A stretch of 64,000 nucleotides of DNA, from NCBI GenBank assembly GCA_002840905.1, contig PHDD01000025.1, forward strand, positions 1-64,000, given 5' to 3'. The stretch is from Bacteroidetes bacterium HGW-Bacteroidetes-4 (GTDB lineage: Bacteria; Bacteroidota; Bacteroidia; Bacteroidales; SZUA-534). Below the pieces are notes generated by a model, which had not been told where the DNA came from, did not search any database, and saw only the letters and a list, made by a program, of their open reading frames with translations. The translations under genes and the position numbers were made by a program. The first letter of the stretch is position 1. Every line of letters begins with the position of its first letter. Positions 26,276 through 34,284 of this stretch are shown piece after piece.

Positions 26276-26354
26276 ATTAACTATTAAGGAGTTAAGGGCA
26301 ATTAAGAGGGACTCAAATACCAGTCCCTTAACTTTACTTCATTTCTTAATGGTT
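26276..26354. repeat. Family B palindromic repeat, left of GxxExxY gene 1
   Basis: Imperfect palindrome whose ends read CTATTAAGGAGTTAAGGG and TTTCTTAATGGTT, with an inner CCCTTAACT arm matching AGTTAAGGG. It lies 20 bases from the stop codon of the GxxExxY gene at 26374-26793. The same family occurs at 26851, 26935, 28259 and 32515. Confidence 0.75.
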
Positions 26355-26373
26355 CATAAAATGAAAGCAGACT

Positions 26374-26793
26374 TCATCGATCGAGAAGTTGTTTAAAGAA
26401 TTCATTAACATAGGGTTTCATCGATTTTGAAATGTTAACCACATTAAAATTGATTAATAAACCCTGGGGGTTTTGCAGCAACTTCATATAGGTCATTAAT
26501 TGGGCTTCGTGTATGGGCAGGATGCATTCAATGGCTTTTAATTCAACAATTACGGTATCGTTTACCAGTAAATCAAGACGTAAATCAGCATCAATCACAA
26601 GGTCGTCATACTTTACCGGCACTTTGAGTTGTTGCGTTACCTGATACCCGTTTTTAACCCGTTCGTATTTCAGGCATTTCTCATATACGCTTTCCAGCAG
26701 TCCCGGCCCCAGCTCACGGTGAACTTTAATGGCAAAGCCAACAACATCGTACGACAATTGCGTAACTGCGCTTTTTGTTAGGTAGGCTTGCAT
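26374..26793 (-). CDS. GxxExxY protein, PD-(D/E)XK nuclease-like (copy 1)
   Basis: A 139-residue protein of the GxxExxY family. The naming motif is seen in [15 protein letters not shown] (G-L-L-E-S-V-Y). The nuclease-like core follows: RLDLLVNDTVIVELKAIE, where the Asp and the E-x-K fit a PD-(D/E)XK active site, and then HEAQLMTYMKLL. The C-terminus is the usual GLLINFNV and PYVNEF. The family is widespread but its function is not established. The gene is bracketed by family B palindromes, 20 bases from the stop and 58 bases from the start. Confidence 0.88.
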   Translation of the reverse strand: MQAYLTKSAVTQLSYDVVGFAIKVHRELGPGLLESVYEKCLKYERVKNGYQVTQQLKVPVKYDDLVIDADLRLDLLVNDTVIVELKAIECILPIHEAQLMTYMKLLQNPQGLLINFNVVNISKSMKPYVNEFFKQLLDR

Positions 26794-26850
26794 TATTCTT
26801 TAATTTTAAAGAGAATAAAATTAAACAAACTTAAAATCCAATACAAAAAT

Positions 26851-26926
26851 AACCATTAAGGAGTTAAGGAAAATTAAGGGGCATTCAGAAAACAGCCTCT
26901 TAACTAAGCTTCATTTCTTAATGGTT
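26851..26926. repeat. Family B palindromic repeat, right of GxxExxY gene 1
   Basis: Ends read AACCATTAAGGAGTTAAGG and TTTCTTAATGGTT, the outer 10 bases being exact inverted repeats, with an inner TTAACT arm. This is the better-preserved of the two palindromes around GxxExxY gene 1. Confidence 0.78.
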
Positions 26927-26934
26927 AAAAAAAC

Positions 26935-26974
26935 AACCATTAAGGAGTTTAGGGCGATTAAGAAAGGCACATAA
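26935..26974. repeat. Half copy of family B repeat
   Basis: AACCATTAAGGAGTTTAGGG followed by GATTAAG and CACATAA. The same half-repeat plus CACATAA tail occurs at 32583-32622, in both cases just beyond the C-terminal end of a GT2 glycosyltransferase sequence. Confidence 0.65.
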
Positions 26975-27002
26975 AATAAGACAAGAAAAAAAAATCACAA
27001 GA

Positions 27003-27095
27003 ACACCCGGTTTTTTTAAACTGCTTTTGTTGCTTATATGAACTGCATGCACGAAGGGATTAAAACCGGTAACACAACAGGCTGGATAAAGCATA
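27003..27095 (-). pseudogene. Decayed C-terminal end of a GT2 glycosyltransferase
   Basis: On the minus strand one frame reads, with interrupting stops, pieces equivalent to the end of the intact GT2 at 32641-33522: a PxLxxxxxxPSxxQF stretch, ATKAV in place of AIKAF, and KNRVF at the terminus. The flanking half family B repeat is also shared. The rest of the gene is missing, and the remaining 26794-27256 sequence holds no other gene. Confidence 0.5.
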
Positions 27096-27256
27096 AAGCG
27101 CAAACCAAAAGCCACGAATGGAACGAATAAACACAATTGAATTACGCTCCGATACGCCTTAACTGCCGGTGCGTGTTTAAAAAAGCCTGGTGTTTAATTG
27201 TAATTTTAGACTGATTAAAATGTTAATTTGAGTGGTGGGTGCTTTAGTAAAATTTT

Positions 27257-27862
27257 TCAAATATGTGGAAGTATCTTTTTTTGTAAACCGGTTTTAATCT
27301 CATCCCAGGTAATTTTTTCCTTCATGACAGGCATTGGATCTGGTTCAGCATCTTCAAAATGTATCAGACTCTTTTTAACCAGAAATAAATTACCATCATC
27401 AAATTTCTCAACATAAAATCTGAATAAATCGTTGAGGGAAAAGTGTTTTAGCAGATAATAGAGGTCAATAAAATCTTTCTTGGTTCCACGTCCGGTAATG
27501 GCATTCAATTTCATCGCCCCAATATCTTTTAATGAGGCCAATCGAAAATTATCTTCTTCGATTAATTCTGAAACCCATGGATATCTGTAATTTACTATAT
27601 CAACTTTTATATTGTCGATAGACAGAACATTAATGTTTTTTGATTTTTGTAATATTACAATTGAGCCGATTAGTTCAATATTCTTTTCTTGCTTCTCAAA
27701 ATCTATCTTACCAAACAAATCAATATCAACAGATTCTCTATGCCCTATCTGTAATGCAAGCGCAGTGCCACCAACCAGCCTTAGGTCAGAAAACACATCC
27801 ATTTGCATTAATTGCGCTAATATCCGTAAAAGGTCGGGGTTGACTGCTGATTTGTATAACAT
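27257..27862 (-). CDS. AbiEii/AbiGii-like nucleotidyltransferase (putative toxin)
   Basis: A 201-residue DNA-polymerase-beta-type nucleotidyltransferase. The signature GGTALALQIGHRESVDIDLF contains the GG-T/S and the DxD metal ligands, with a third Asp in IKVDIVNYR. The C-terminal block MKLNAITGRGTKKDFIDLYYLL is typical of AbiEii-like proteins. It overlaps the upstream gene by 46 bases, so translation is probably coupled. In established type IV systems such proteins are toxins; here the pairing is with a DUF6922-like protein rather than AbiEi. Confidence 0.82.
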   Translation of the reverse strand: MLYKSAVNPDLLRILAQLMQMDVFSDLRLVGGTALALQIGHRESVDIDLFGKIDFEKQEKNIELIGSIVILQKSKNINVLSIDNIKVDIVNYRYPWVSELIEEDNFRLASLKDIGAMKLNAITGRGTKKDFIDLYYLLKHFSLNDLFRFYVEKFDDGNLFLVKKSLIHFEDAEPDPMPVMKEKITWDEIKTGLQKKILPHI

Positions 27863-28125
27863 CGAAATGATTCTTTTGGCACATTGGTAAGTAGAGACAT
27901 AAAACTAACTACTTTTGGATCCATTGAGCGGGCCGAAATAATGGCCTCTTTAATTTCATCCATAGAAAAACGGGATTTAAGCAAGTGCCAATCATTTAAT
28001 TTACCGTATTCCATTACTCTTCGAATAACGAATATTTTATGCTTCTCAAAATCCAGGGTTGCCACATCTACATCCCAAAATAGGTGCGGTGAAAAGTCTT
28101 TGGGCGATATGTTCTTGTCGTTCAT
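27817..28125 (-). CDS. DUF6922-like protein (putative antitoxin partner)
   Basis: A 102-residue protein: LFWDVDVATLDFEKHKIFVIRRVMEYG and DWHLLKSRFSMDEIKEAIISARSMDPKVVSFMSLL. This pattern is common in small Bacteroidota proteins encoded immediately before AbiEii-like nucleotidyltransferases, and I believe it corresponds to DUF6922. No DNA-binding motif is obvious. The 46-base overlap with the following gene supports a two-gene toxin-antitoxin-like unit. Confidence 0.72.
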   Translation of the reverse strand: MNDKNISPKDFSPHLFWDVDVATLDFEKHKIFVIRRVMEYGKLNDWHLLKSRFSMDEIKEAIISARSMDPKVVSFMSLLTNVPKESFRCYTNQQSTPTFYGY

Positions 28126-28258
28126 GTTTCCGGGTAGTTTTATACAAAGTTAATGAAAATATTAGCAGGGTGAAAAGTAAAATTGCCACAAAGACACTAA
28201 AACACAAAGAAAAACACTAAGGTTCCGCGCATTCGTGGCTAAAAAAGAACGGCCTGGT

Positions 28259-28360
28259 TTTCTTAATGGTTAAAATTTTAAACACACCATTAAGGAGTTA
28301 AGGGCAATTAAGAAAAAGCCTTAAATAAACCGACTGTTTTTCTTCATTGCTTAATCGTTT
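28259..28360. repeat. Family B palindromic repeat cluster
   Basis: A half element (TCTTAATGGTTAAAA) followed by a full one, CACCATTAAGGAGTTAAGGG to CATTGCTTAATCGTTT. The right end runs into the stop codon region of the broken GT4 gene. A degenerate family C-like stretch (about 28166-28246) lies just to the left. Confidence 0.65.
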
Positions 28361-29528
28361 AAAACCCGGGCCTTTATCACTTCTGCTAAAAGCTGAACCT
28401 GTTTTTTTCTTGAAAATTGTTCAGTATTTATTGAATCACAAGGCAGGTGGCCCTTTTCTTTAAATTCCCGATAAATGTTTGGCAACAGTTCAGCCAGATG
28501 CTGCGCATCCTTTACCAGATAACCCGAGCGGGTTTCCCGGATTAATTCCTCCTGAAGGGTATCGCTTAGTTGGCTATTCGGGGGAAAAGGATAATATTTC
28601 TCTTTTAAAGCCAGCGCTTCCTTATCATGGGTATAGCAAAATAAAATGGGCCGTTTTAAGGCTAAATAATCATAAATTTTCGTTCCAACAAAATGGTAAT
28701 AATTAAACAATAACAACAAGTGTTGCTGGCCAAGTTCTTTAATTAGTTGGTGATTGGGCATAGATGAAACAATTTTGACGTTCGATTCAAGCATCGGGTA
28801 TTGTTTTAAAAAACTTACTATCTCCAACTGTTTATTTATTCCAAAAAAAGAAATGTGTATCTGGCAATCATTGTTTTCTTTTAAAAAATTTAATATTACA
28901 GTCAATACGCTTCTCCAGGGGTGCCAGTCATATAAAGATCCCACAAAAGCAAGCTTCAAAACCACTGATTTCTCCGGTATTTCATTTAGGTTCTTGAAAG
29001 CATCTTCATCGTAACCATTAGTAATAATCGAAAAAGCTTTATCTTTAATTACGTTTATTATTTGCTCTTGAAAAAACTCAGATACCGTAGTAATGTGACC
29101 TACTCCCGACAAAAAATGTTTTTCAAAAAAAGTATTCCAGAGCTTCCTAAACTTATTCGGGCTACGTGAGGCACTTTGGGTCCAGGGATCGCGATAATCG
29201 GCTACCCAGGGAATGCCATTGTCCCGGCTTAATTTCGCCGCATATTTAAAGAGCACAAAAGGTTCCCCCGTAGCAATAATCGCATCGACTTTATGGGTTT
29301 TTAAATAAGCTTTTGCTCCTTTATACAAACCAACTTTTGGGCCCACAAAAAAAAGAAACTGCATCAACTCATACCAGGCTGTTATGGCTTTGCGTAACAA
29401 TCGATATTTGTTTTCTCCATACTTCAGCATAAGCCGGTTGGCCCAATTAGGCTGGTAGGGTGTCCGTATAATGGTGCCACCGAAACATAGGGTGGAAAAT
29501 CATAGGCTAATATGAGAACTTTCTTCAT
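28351..29528 (-). pseudogene. GT4-type glycosyltransferase with deleted N-terminal part
   Basis: The C-terminal 359 residues are open and look intact: ATGEPFVLFKYAAKLS, WVADYRDPWT, a GT-B fold nucleotide-sugar domain with LAFVGSLYDWHPW, and KIYDYLALKRPIL. The real N-terminus, MKKVLILAYDFPPYVSV, lies at 29528 in a different frame. After 17 codons it jumps by an internal deletion to IRTPYQPNWANRLMLKYGE, losing an estimated several dozen residues and the frame. A second fragment of the same gene is at 32178-32488. The start codon overlaps the end of the AlbA-type pseudogene (ATGA). A shortened protein starting inside (MLKYGENKY, 29430) is unlikely to be active. Confidence 0.75.
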
Positions 29529-29965
29529 TTCAGCACCTCCCAATGGCCATCTTTACGACCTCCTATTCTTGCAATAATACCTTCGCGCTTTAAATTCGAT
29601 AAATGCTCCTTTATGGTACCATCCGACTTTTGCAATAGTTGCATCAAATCCTCTTTGGTGTAAAATCAATTTTCCTTCAATAATTCAACTATACGTTCCT
29701 TTGTGGTCTTTTGGGCAGTCTTTTGGGCGGTTATTTTACCGTAAGTAACTAAAATTCCATTTTGCACTTCTTCAAAATCAAAATGAACTTCCGGATATTC
29801 TTTCATTAAATCTCTTATACGGATAAAGCCTGTGCCGTATTTTTCTATTTCGCCTTTTAAATAAAAGGCTTCAGCAATAAGAACTTTGGCATCGAAACTT
29901 TTCTTGAACTCTACTCGTTCGTTTTCGCCTTGGTTTATTAATAATTTAAGTTCCTCATTTGTCAT
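29525..29965 (-). pseudogene. AlbA_2/HATPase-type regulator, internally deleted and with an in-frame stop
   Basis: The N-terminus (LLINQGENERVEFKKSFDAKV) is the start of an AlbA_2 domain and then joins directly to the C-terminal ATPase tail (KGEIEKYGTGFIRIRDLMKEY), so a middle of a couple of hundred residues is missing. After ELLKEN a TGA (29666-29668) interrupts a frame that continues as a winged-helix tail (YTKEDLMQLLQKSDGTIKEHL to WEVLK). An intact relative lies at 40734-42086. Confidence 0.75.
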
Positions 29966-30076
29966 AGCATAAAAATACAAAACTTACCCAATAAACAAGC
30001 TATTCGTAGAGTATTAAAAATCATTTGCTAATAAACACCCAATTGGTCGTAAATTTTTAAAGAGTAAATAATTTTT

Positions 30077-30147
30077 CACCACAAAGGGCACAAAGAAGCA
30101 CAGCGTTTTGTTTTTTCTTCTTTGTTTTGCTTTGTGTTCTCTGTGGT
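30077..30147. repeat. Family C palindromic repeat
   Basis: Begins CACCACAAAGGGCACAAAG and ends CTTTGTGTTCTCTGTGGT, so the two halves form an imperfect long hairpin. Other family C copies are at 40190, 40655 and 42169. The gap 29981-30463 otherwise holds only the glycosyltransferase stub at 30184. Confidence 0.72.
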
Positions 30148-30183
30148 AAAATGTTTTGCTATCTTTACAAAAATCGCAGCAAC

Positions 30184-30237
30184 ATGACCAAAACCCTCCT
30201 CTTTTTTACAAGCAGCTACCCTTTTGGAAAGGGTTAA
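30184..30237 (+). pseudogene. N-terminal stub of a glycosyltransferase
   Basis: ATG followed by TKTLLFFTSSYPFGKG and a stop. The LLFFTSSYPFGKGE-type beginning is characteristic of GT4 glycosyltransferases of Bacteroidota exopolysaccharide loci. Nothing recognisable follows. A TATCTTTA stretch 21 bases upstream resembles a -7 promoter element. Plus-strand orientation is opposite to the surviving transferases. Confidence 0.5.
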
Positions 30238-30463
30238 GCCAAATACGCGGTATGTGTCAAGTTATCGGTATTAAGGTTTCTATTTCGTTACAAGTATTGA
30301 AAAAAAAACGCCTTGCATCGTATTTTACGCAGTTGGGTTTTTAAGTGCGACAATTATTCATACATAGCTTCGTTTTCCGTTTAGTTTTCATAATAAGCTT
30401 TTAATTTTCATAGATATTTTGTACATTTACAAAAGTAGTAGCGTCTAATTTTCACATATAAAC

Positions 30464-32011
30464 ATGAATAGCATAAGCATTTCACAAGAAGCGTCTGTTT
30501 TTCGCGGACTTGTTTTGCCCGAAAAAGGTAAGATTGTGGGTTATGCGGCACTTATCGACGTTTTTAAGCTAAAAATACCTCTTCCAAATAGAATTGCATT
30601 AATAAGTGATAAAAACAGGCAATATCAAAATGAAAATTGGAGGGTGCTTACACCAAGGCATCAACCCGAAGAGAACTTATATCGACACCTGGTTTTTGCC
30701 ATTAAATATGAAGGAATAAACCTGTTATTCTTTAAAAAACTTTTTGAAGCTATCAGTATGAACCAAGTATTGGATTTAATCCAGGAAGAGCCCACGGGGC
30801 AATACGCCCGCAAGATTTGGTTTTTATATGAATTTTTAACGCAAAAGGAACTGGAAATTTCTAATGCCGATACTAAGATCAAATTTATTAAATTGTTGGA
30901 TACTCAAATTCAGTACGGAATAGAACATGGAAAAAAATCGACCCGGCATCGTGTAATAAACAATTTATCAGGCACCTACAATTTTTGTCCATTAATATTT
31001 AAAACCCCCAAGCTTGAAAACTATATTTCACTTAATTTATCCGACAAAAAGAACGTGTACCTAAATTCTATTCATAAAGATGTGTTGCAACGGGCTTTTT
31101 CCTTTCTATTACTGAAAGACTCGAAGGCTTCATTTACAATTGAAGATGAAAATCCGGGGACAAACCGGGCATTGCGCTGGGGTAAAGCTATTGGCCAGGC
31201 AGGTTCTAAACCTCTTTCAAAGGAAGAATTAGTGCGACTACAACAAATTGTTATTGAAGACAGGCGATTTACCAACATGGGATTTCGTACCGAAGGAGGC
31301 TTTGTTGGCGAACACGACCGATTATCGGGAGACCCTATTCCCGACCATATTTCGGCACGGCATCAAGATATTGATGCTCTGATTACCGGGTTAATAAATA
31401 CCTATAATGTATTAGAAGAATCGGCCTTTCATGCGGTACTCGCGGCAGCCATAATTGCTTTTGGTTTTGTAATTATTCACCCTTTTACCGATGGCAATGG
31501 TAGAATTCATCGCTACTTAATTCATCATATTTTAGCAAAAATGCGGTTCACCCAACAGGGGATAATTTTTCCTGTGTCAGCCTCCATACTTGACCATATT
31601 GATGATTACAGAAAAGTTTTAGAAGATTTTTCACATCAAATCATGGAATATATTGAATGGGAAACCTCAACAGAAAACAATGTAAGGGTTAAAAACAACA
31701 CCATTGATTATTACCGATATTTTGATGCAACCCCTATGGCTGAATTTCTTTTTGATTGCGTTGACGATACCATTAAAAATATAATTCCGGCAGAAGTACG
31801 TTATTTACAAAAATACGATGCCTTTAAAAATTATTTAGATAATACCTTTGAAATGCCCGATAAGATGGTAGCCAATCTGGTTCGGTTTTTAGAACAAAAC
31901 GATGGGAAACTCTCAAAAAGAGCACGCGCTAAAGAATTTAAGCTGCTTAAAGAAACTGAAATTGATGAAATTGAGAACCATTTCCGACAAATACTTGCTT
32001 CCGACTTCTAA
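30464..32011 (+). CDS. Fic-domain protein (putative protein AMPylase)
   Basis: A 515-residue protein with a complete Fic active-site motif, His339 in HPFTDGNGRIHR, in the context AFGFVIIHPFTDGNGR. Fic enzymes with this motif transfer AMP from ATP to Ser/Thr/Tyr of target proteins. The N-terminal 200 residues are a helical region (EEPTGQYARKIWFLYEF) and the C-terminal 130 resemble a helical/winged-helix extension; an inhibitory S/TxxxE motif was not identified. It is a lone gene in the decayed region, between a family C repeat and a GT4 fragment, and looks acquired. Confidence 0.85.
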   Translation: MNSISISQEASVFRGLVLPEKGKIVGYAALIDVFKLKIPLPNRIALISDKNRQYQNENWRVLTPRHQPEENLYRHLVFAIKYEGINLLFFKKLFEAISMNQVLDLIQEEPTGQYARKIWFLYEFLTQKELEISNADTKIKFIKLLDTQIQYGIEHGKKSTRHRVINNLSGTYNFCPLIFKTPKLENYISLNLSDKKNVYLNSIHKDVLQRAFSFLLLKDSKASFTIEDENPGTNRALRWGKAIGQAGSKPLSKEELVRLQQIVIEDRRFTNMGFRTEGGFVGEHDRLSGDPIPDHISARHQDIDALITGLINTYNVLEESAFHAVLAAAIIAFGFVIIHPFTDGNGRIHRYLIHHILAKMRFTQQGIIFPVSASILDHIDDYRKVLEDFSHQIMEYIEWETSTENNVRVKNNTIDYYRYFDATPMAEFLFDCVDDTIKNIIPAEVRYLQKYDAFKNYLDNTFEMPDKMVANLVRFLEQNDGKLSKRARAKEFKLLKETEIDEIENHFRQILASDF

Positions 32012-32177
32012 CTTCCGACTTTTCAACCACTAATGAAACAGGGCGAGACAGATGCAAAGCAATTACCGCTTTTATGAACGTTCTGTGCTATTTTTTAACC
32101 ACAGAGAGCTCAGAAAAGCCACAAAGCAAAATATAAAACCAATATTAGAAAGCTAGCAATACCTTCAGTCGCAAATA

Positions 32178-32488
32178 TTACAGTACTAAAGGTTCCCCTG
32201 TAGCAATAATAGCATCCACCGGATGGGTTTTTAAATAAGCTTTTGCTCCTTTATACAAGCCCGCTTTTGGGCCCACAAAAAAAAGAAACTGCATCAACTC
32301 ATACCATGCTGTTATGGCTTTGCGTAGCAATCGATATTTGTTTTCTCCATACTTCAGCATAAGCCGGTTGGCCCAATTAGGCTGGTAGGGTGTCCGTATA
32401 ATGGTGGCTTATACCACGAATACGGGCGTAAACCCCCAACCGAAACATAGGGGGGAAAATCGTAGGCCAGGATAAGGACTTTTTTCAT
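32178..32488 (-). pseudogene. Second fragment of the GT4 glycosyltransferase (5' part)
   Basis: About 310 bases closely matching 29240-29528. It reads MKKVLILAYDFPPYVSVGGLRPYSWYK, then a frame change, then IRTPYQPNWANRLMLKYGE to VDAIIATGEPLVL, where the similarity stops. It keeps 32 or so bases that the other copy lacks, but shares the same right-hand junction (CACCATTATACGG). Both ends of the gene are therefore damaged; it cannot encode a working enzyme. Confidence 0.8.
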
Positions 32489-32514
32489 CATTAGTATAAA
32501 TAAAAACCAAAGTT

Positions 32515-32622
32515 AACCATTAAGGTGAATCCCTGAATAAAACGGCTTAACTTATCTTAATTTCTTAATGGTTTTAAACGAGAACCATTAAGGAGTTAAG
32601 GAAAATTAAGAGAGACACATAA
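32515..32622. repeat. Family B palindromic repeat plus half copy
   Basis: One element from AACCATTAAGGTGAATCCC to TTTCTTAATGGTT (32515-32575), then a half copy AACCATTAAGGAGTTAAGG with CACATAA tail (32583-32622). It separates the GT4 fragment from the GT2 gene at 32641. Confidence 0.72.
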
Positions 32623-32640
32623 CTAAAAACAACAAAAGTA

Positions 32641-33522
32641 TTATTTAAACACCCTGTTTTTAAAAAATGCTTTTATAGCTAAAACAAACTGTGCCCACGA
32701 AGGAGCCATAAACCAATAATATAATAAAGCGGGAAAAATTAATCCGGCCAAGCCAATATTACCTGCCTTTTTAATCATTTTTAATGAAAAAACCACCAAA
32801 TTAAACCGGCGAATCCAATAGGCAAAAGATTCTGTTATGGCATTATTTTCACCAGTTAATACATGATGCACATGCATTCCTGTTTTTACCCTTTTAAAAA
32901 ACAAAGGCTCTCCTGAAACATGTACATAATCTCCTTTAGCTAAATAAAAACACAGGGTAGGAAAAATATTGTTATAGGGCGTATGTTTATTGGGCCACCA
33001 CCACACCGGAAATTCAACTTCTTTAATATCAGCGGTCTTAAAAACACCATAACCAAATGCATCGTGGGAGTTTTTTATAAACCCGGTCAAACGGGTTGTT
33101 TTTTGGGGGTTTGTATAGTTAAAATTGGTAAATGTTTCCAAAATTATATTGCTTTCATCAATAGTAGCAAAGTTGCAGAAAGCGCTAATAGCATTGCTGT
33201 TTTGGAGGGCATTCACAAGTTTTTCAATGAATGTTTCATCGTATAAATCATCATCGCCGGCCCACATAAAATAGGGGGTATCGGCCATTGAAAGTAAAAA
33301 CTGCATGTTTCTGGAGATGCCTAAATTATAGGGTTGCCGGATATAGGTAATTCTGGAATCGATCGATGCAAAACGCTCACAAATTTGTTGACTGCCATCG
33401 GTAGAGCCATCATCGGAAATAATCAGTTTAAAATTGGTATATGTCTGGTTACGTATCGATTGTATTGATTTCTCAATATAAAGAATGTCATTATAAACCG
33501 GCATGCCAATGGTGAGTTCCAT
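32641..33522 (-). CDS. Family 2 glycosyltransferase
   Basis: A 293-residue GT-A enzyme of the polysaccharide locus. The N-terminal nucleotide-binding core is IGMPVYNDILYIEKSIQSI with IISDDGSTDGS, and the metal-binding acidic motif is AGDDDLYD. A C-terminal hydrophobic segment (GLAGLIFPALLYYWFM) could attach it to the membrane. The sugar it transfers cannot be told. It is 3 bases downstream of the next upstream gene and is the last intact gene of the run. Confidence 0.82.
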   Translation of the reverse strand: MELTIGMPVYNDILYIEKSIQSIRNQTYTNFKLIISDDGSTDGSQQICERFASIDSRITYIRQPYNLGISRNMQFLLSMADTPYFMWAGDDDLYDETFIEKLVNALQNSNAISAFCNFATIDESNIILETFTNFNYTNPQKTTRLTGFIKNSHDAFGYGVFKTADIKEVEFPVWWWPNKHTPYNNIFPTLCFYLAKGDYVHVSGEPLFFKRVKTGMHVHHVLTGENNAITESFAYWIRRFNLVVFSLKMIKKAGNIGLAGLIFPALLYYWFMAPSWAQFVLAIKAFFKNRVFK

Positions 33523-33525
33523 AAA

Positions 33526-34281
33526 TCAGCTATTGTGAAATTTATTTCTAATGCGTTTTAATGGGCGTCCCGGAACACATGTATAATTATGCAATTTAGA
33601 ATGCTGAAATGCCCTACCCTGATTTTTCCCATAAAAAACTGTGGCTCCTTTTCCTAAAGCCGAAGCTAATGTAGCTGTACCAGATGTCAGGCAATAGAGT
33701 CTTTTGGAGGAAAATATTAAATCACAAAAATCGGTTATCGTAGGGGTTTCAATAAATAGATCTTTGTTTTTTGGAATATAGAGTGCTTTATCGGTTCTGA
33801 GTTTCATTATTGCTTCAAAATTATACTTTTCCCGCTTTAAAAAATGCATCATATCCCTTTTATCGATCTCGCCCACCCAGGAAAGAAAATTCGGATCAAA
33901 AATCACTTTATTAAACTCCTCTTTATATAAAGGCTTATAATAACATTCCGGTTCATGATGGCGTAAGCCATCGTCCAAATTAAAGGCAAACATCACTTCA
34001 TCGAGTAAGTTTTTTCCTGAATCATTGGCTTTGTCAAGTCTCTCAACCAGAATCTTAAGATTACAGCTTTCACCTGGTTCATCAACAAAACCATCAACAA
34101 ATGGATTTAATTTCCATACCAAATGGCGATTATCCGGGTGGCGGAAAATCGAGCGTTCCGAGATAATAACTCTTTCGTAAACTCCGGTCTCTTTTGCAAT
34201 GCGGGGTAAATGACTGTGAAAAAAATGATCCCCCAACCCCCCATAAGGTATTTCAATGATCAATGTTTTGTGTTCTTCCAT
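33526..34281 (-). CDS. Putative GT-B-type (GT9-like) glycosyltransferase
   Basis: A 251-residue protein. The start IIEIPYGGLGDHFFHSHLP resembles the GGLGD loop of GT-B folds such as ADP-heptose transferases, and LTSGTATLASALGKGATVFYG resembles their C-terminal donor-binding stretch (T/S-G-x-x-H/T...A.G). It is shorter than classical GT9 enzymes (about 320-350). It is tightly packed between two GT2 genes, so it very likely acts in the same polysaccharide pathway. Confidence 0.55.
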   Translation of the reverse strand: MEEHKTLIIEIPYGGLGDHFFHSHLPRIAKETGVYERVIISERSIFRHPDNRHLVWKLNPFVDGFVDEPGESCNLKILVERLDKANDSGKNLLDEVMFAFNLDDGLRHHEPECYYKPLYKEEFNKVIFDPNFLSWVGEIDKRDMMHFLKREKYNFEAIMKLRTDKALYIPKNKDLFIETPTITDFCDLIFSSKRLYCLTSGTATLASALGKGATVFYGKNQGRAFQHSKLHNYTCVPGRPLKRIRNKFHNS

Positions 34282-34284
34282 TAT

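Noticed and set aside
26918-27136. Open frame of 72 codons on the minus strand
   Set aside because: It overlaps the half family B repeat and the decayed GT2 end in the wrong frame.
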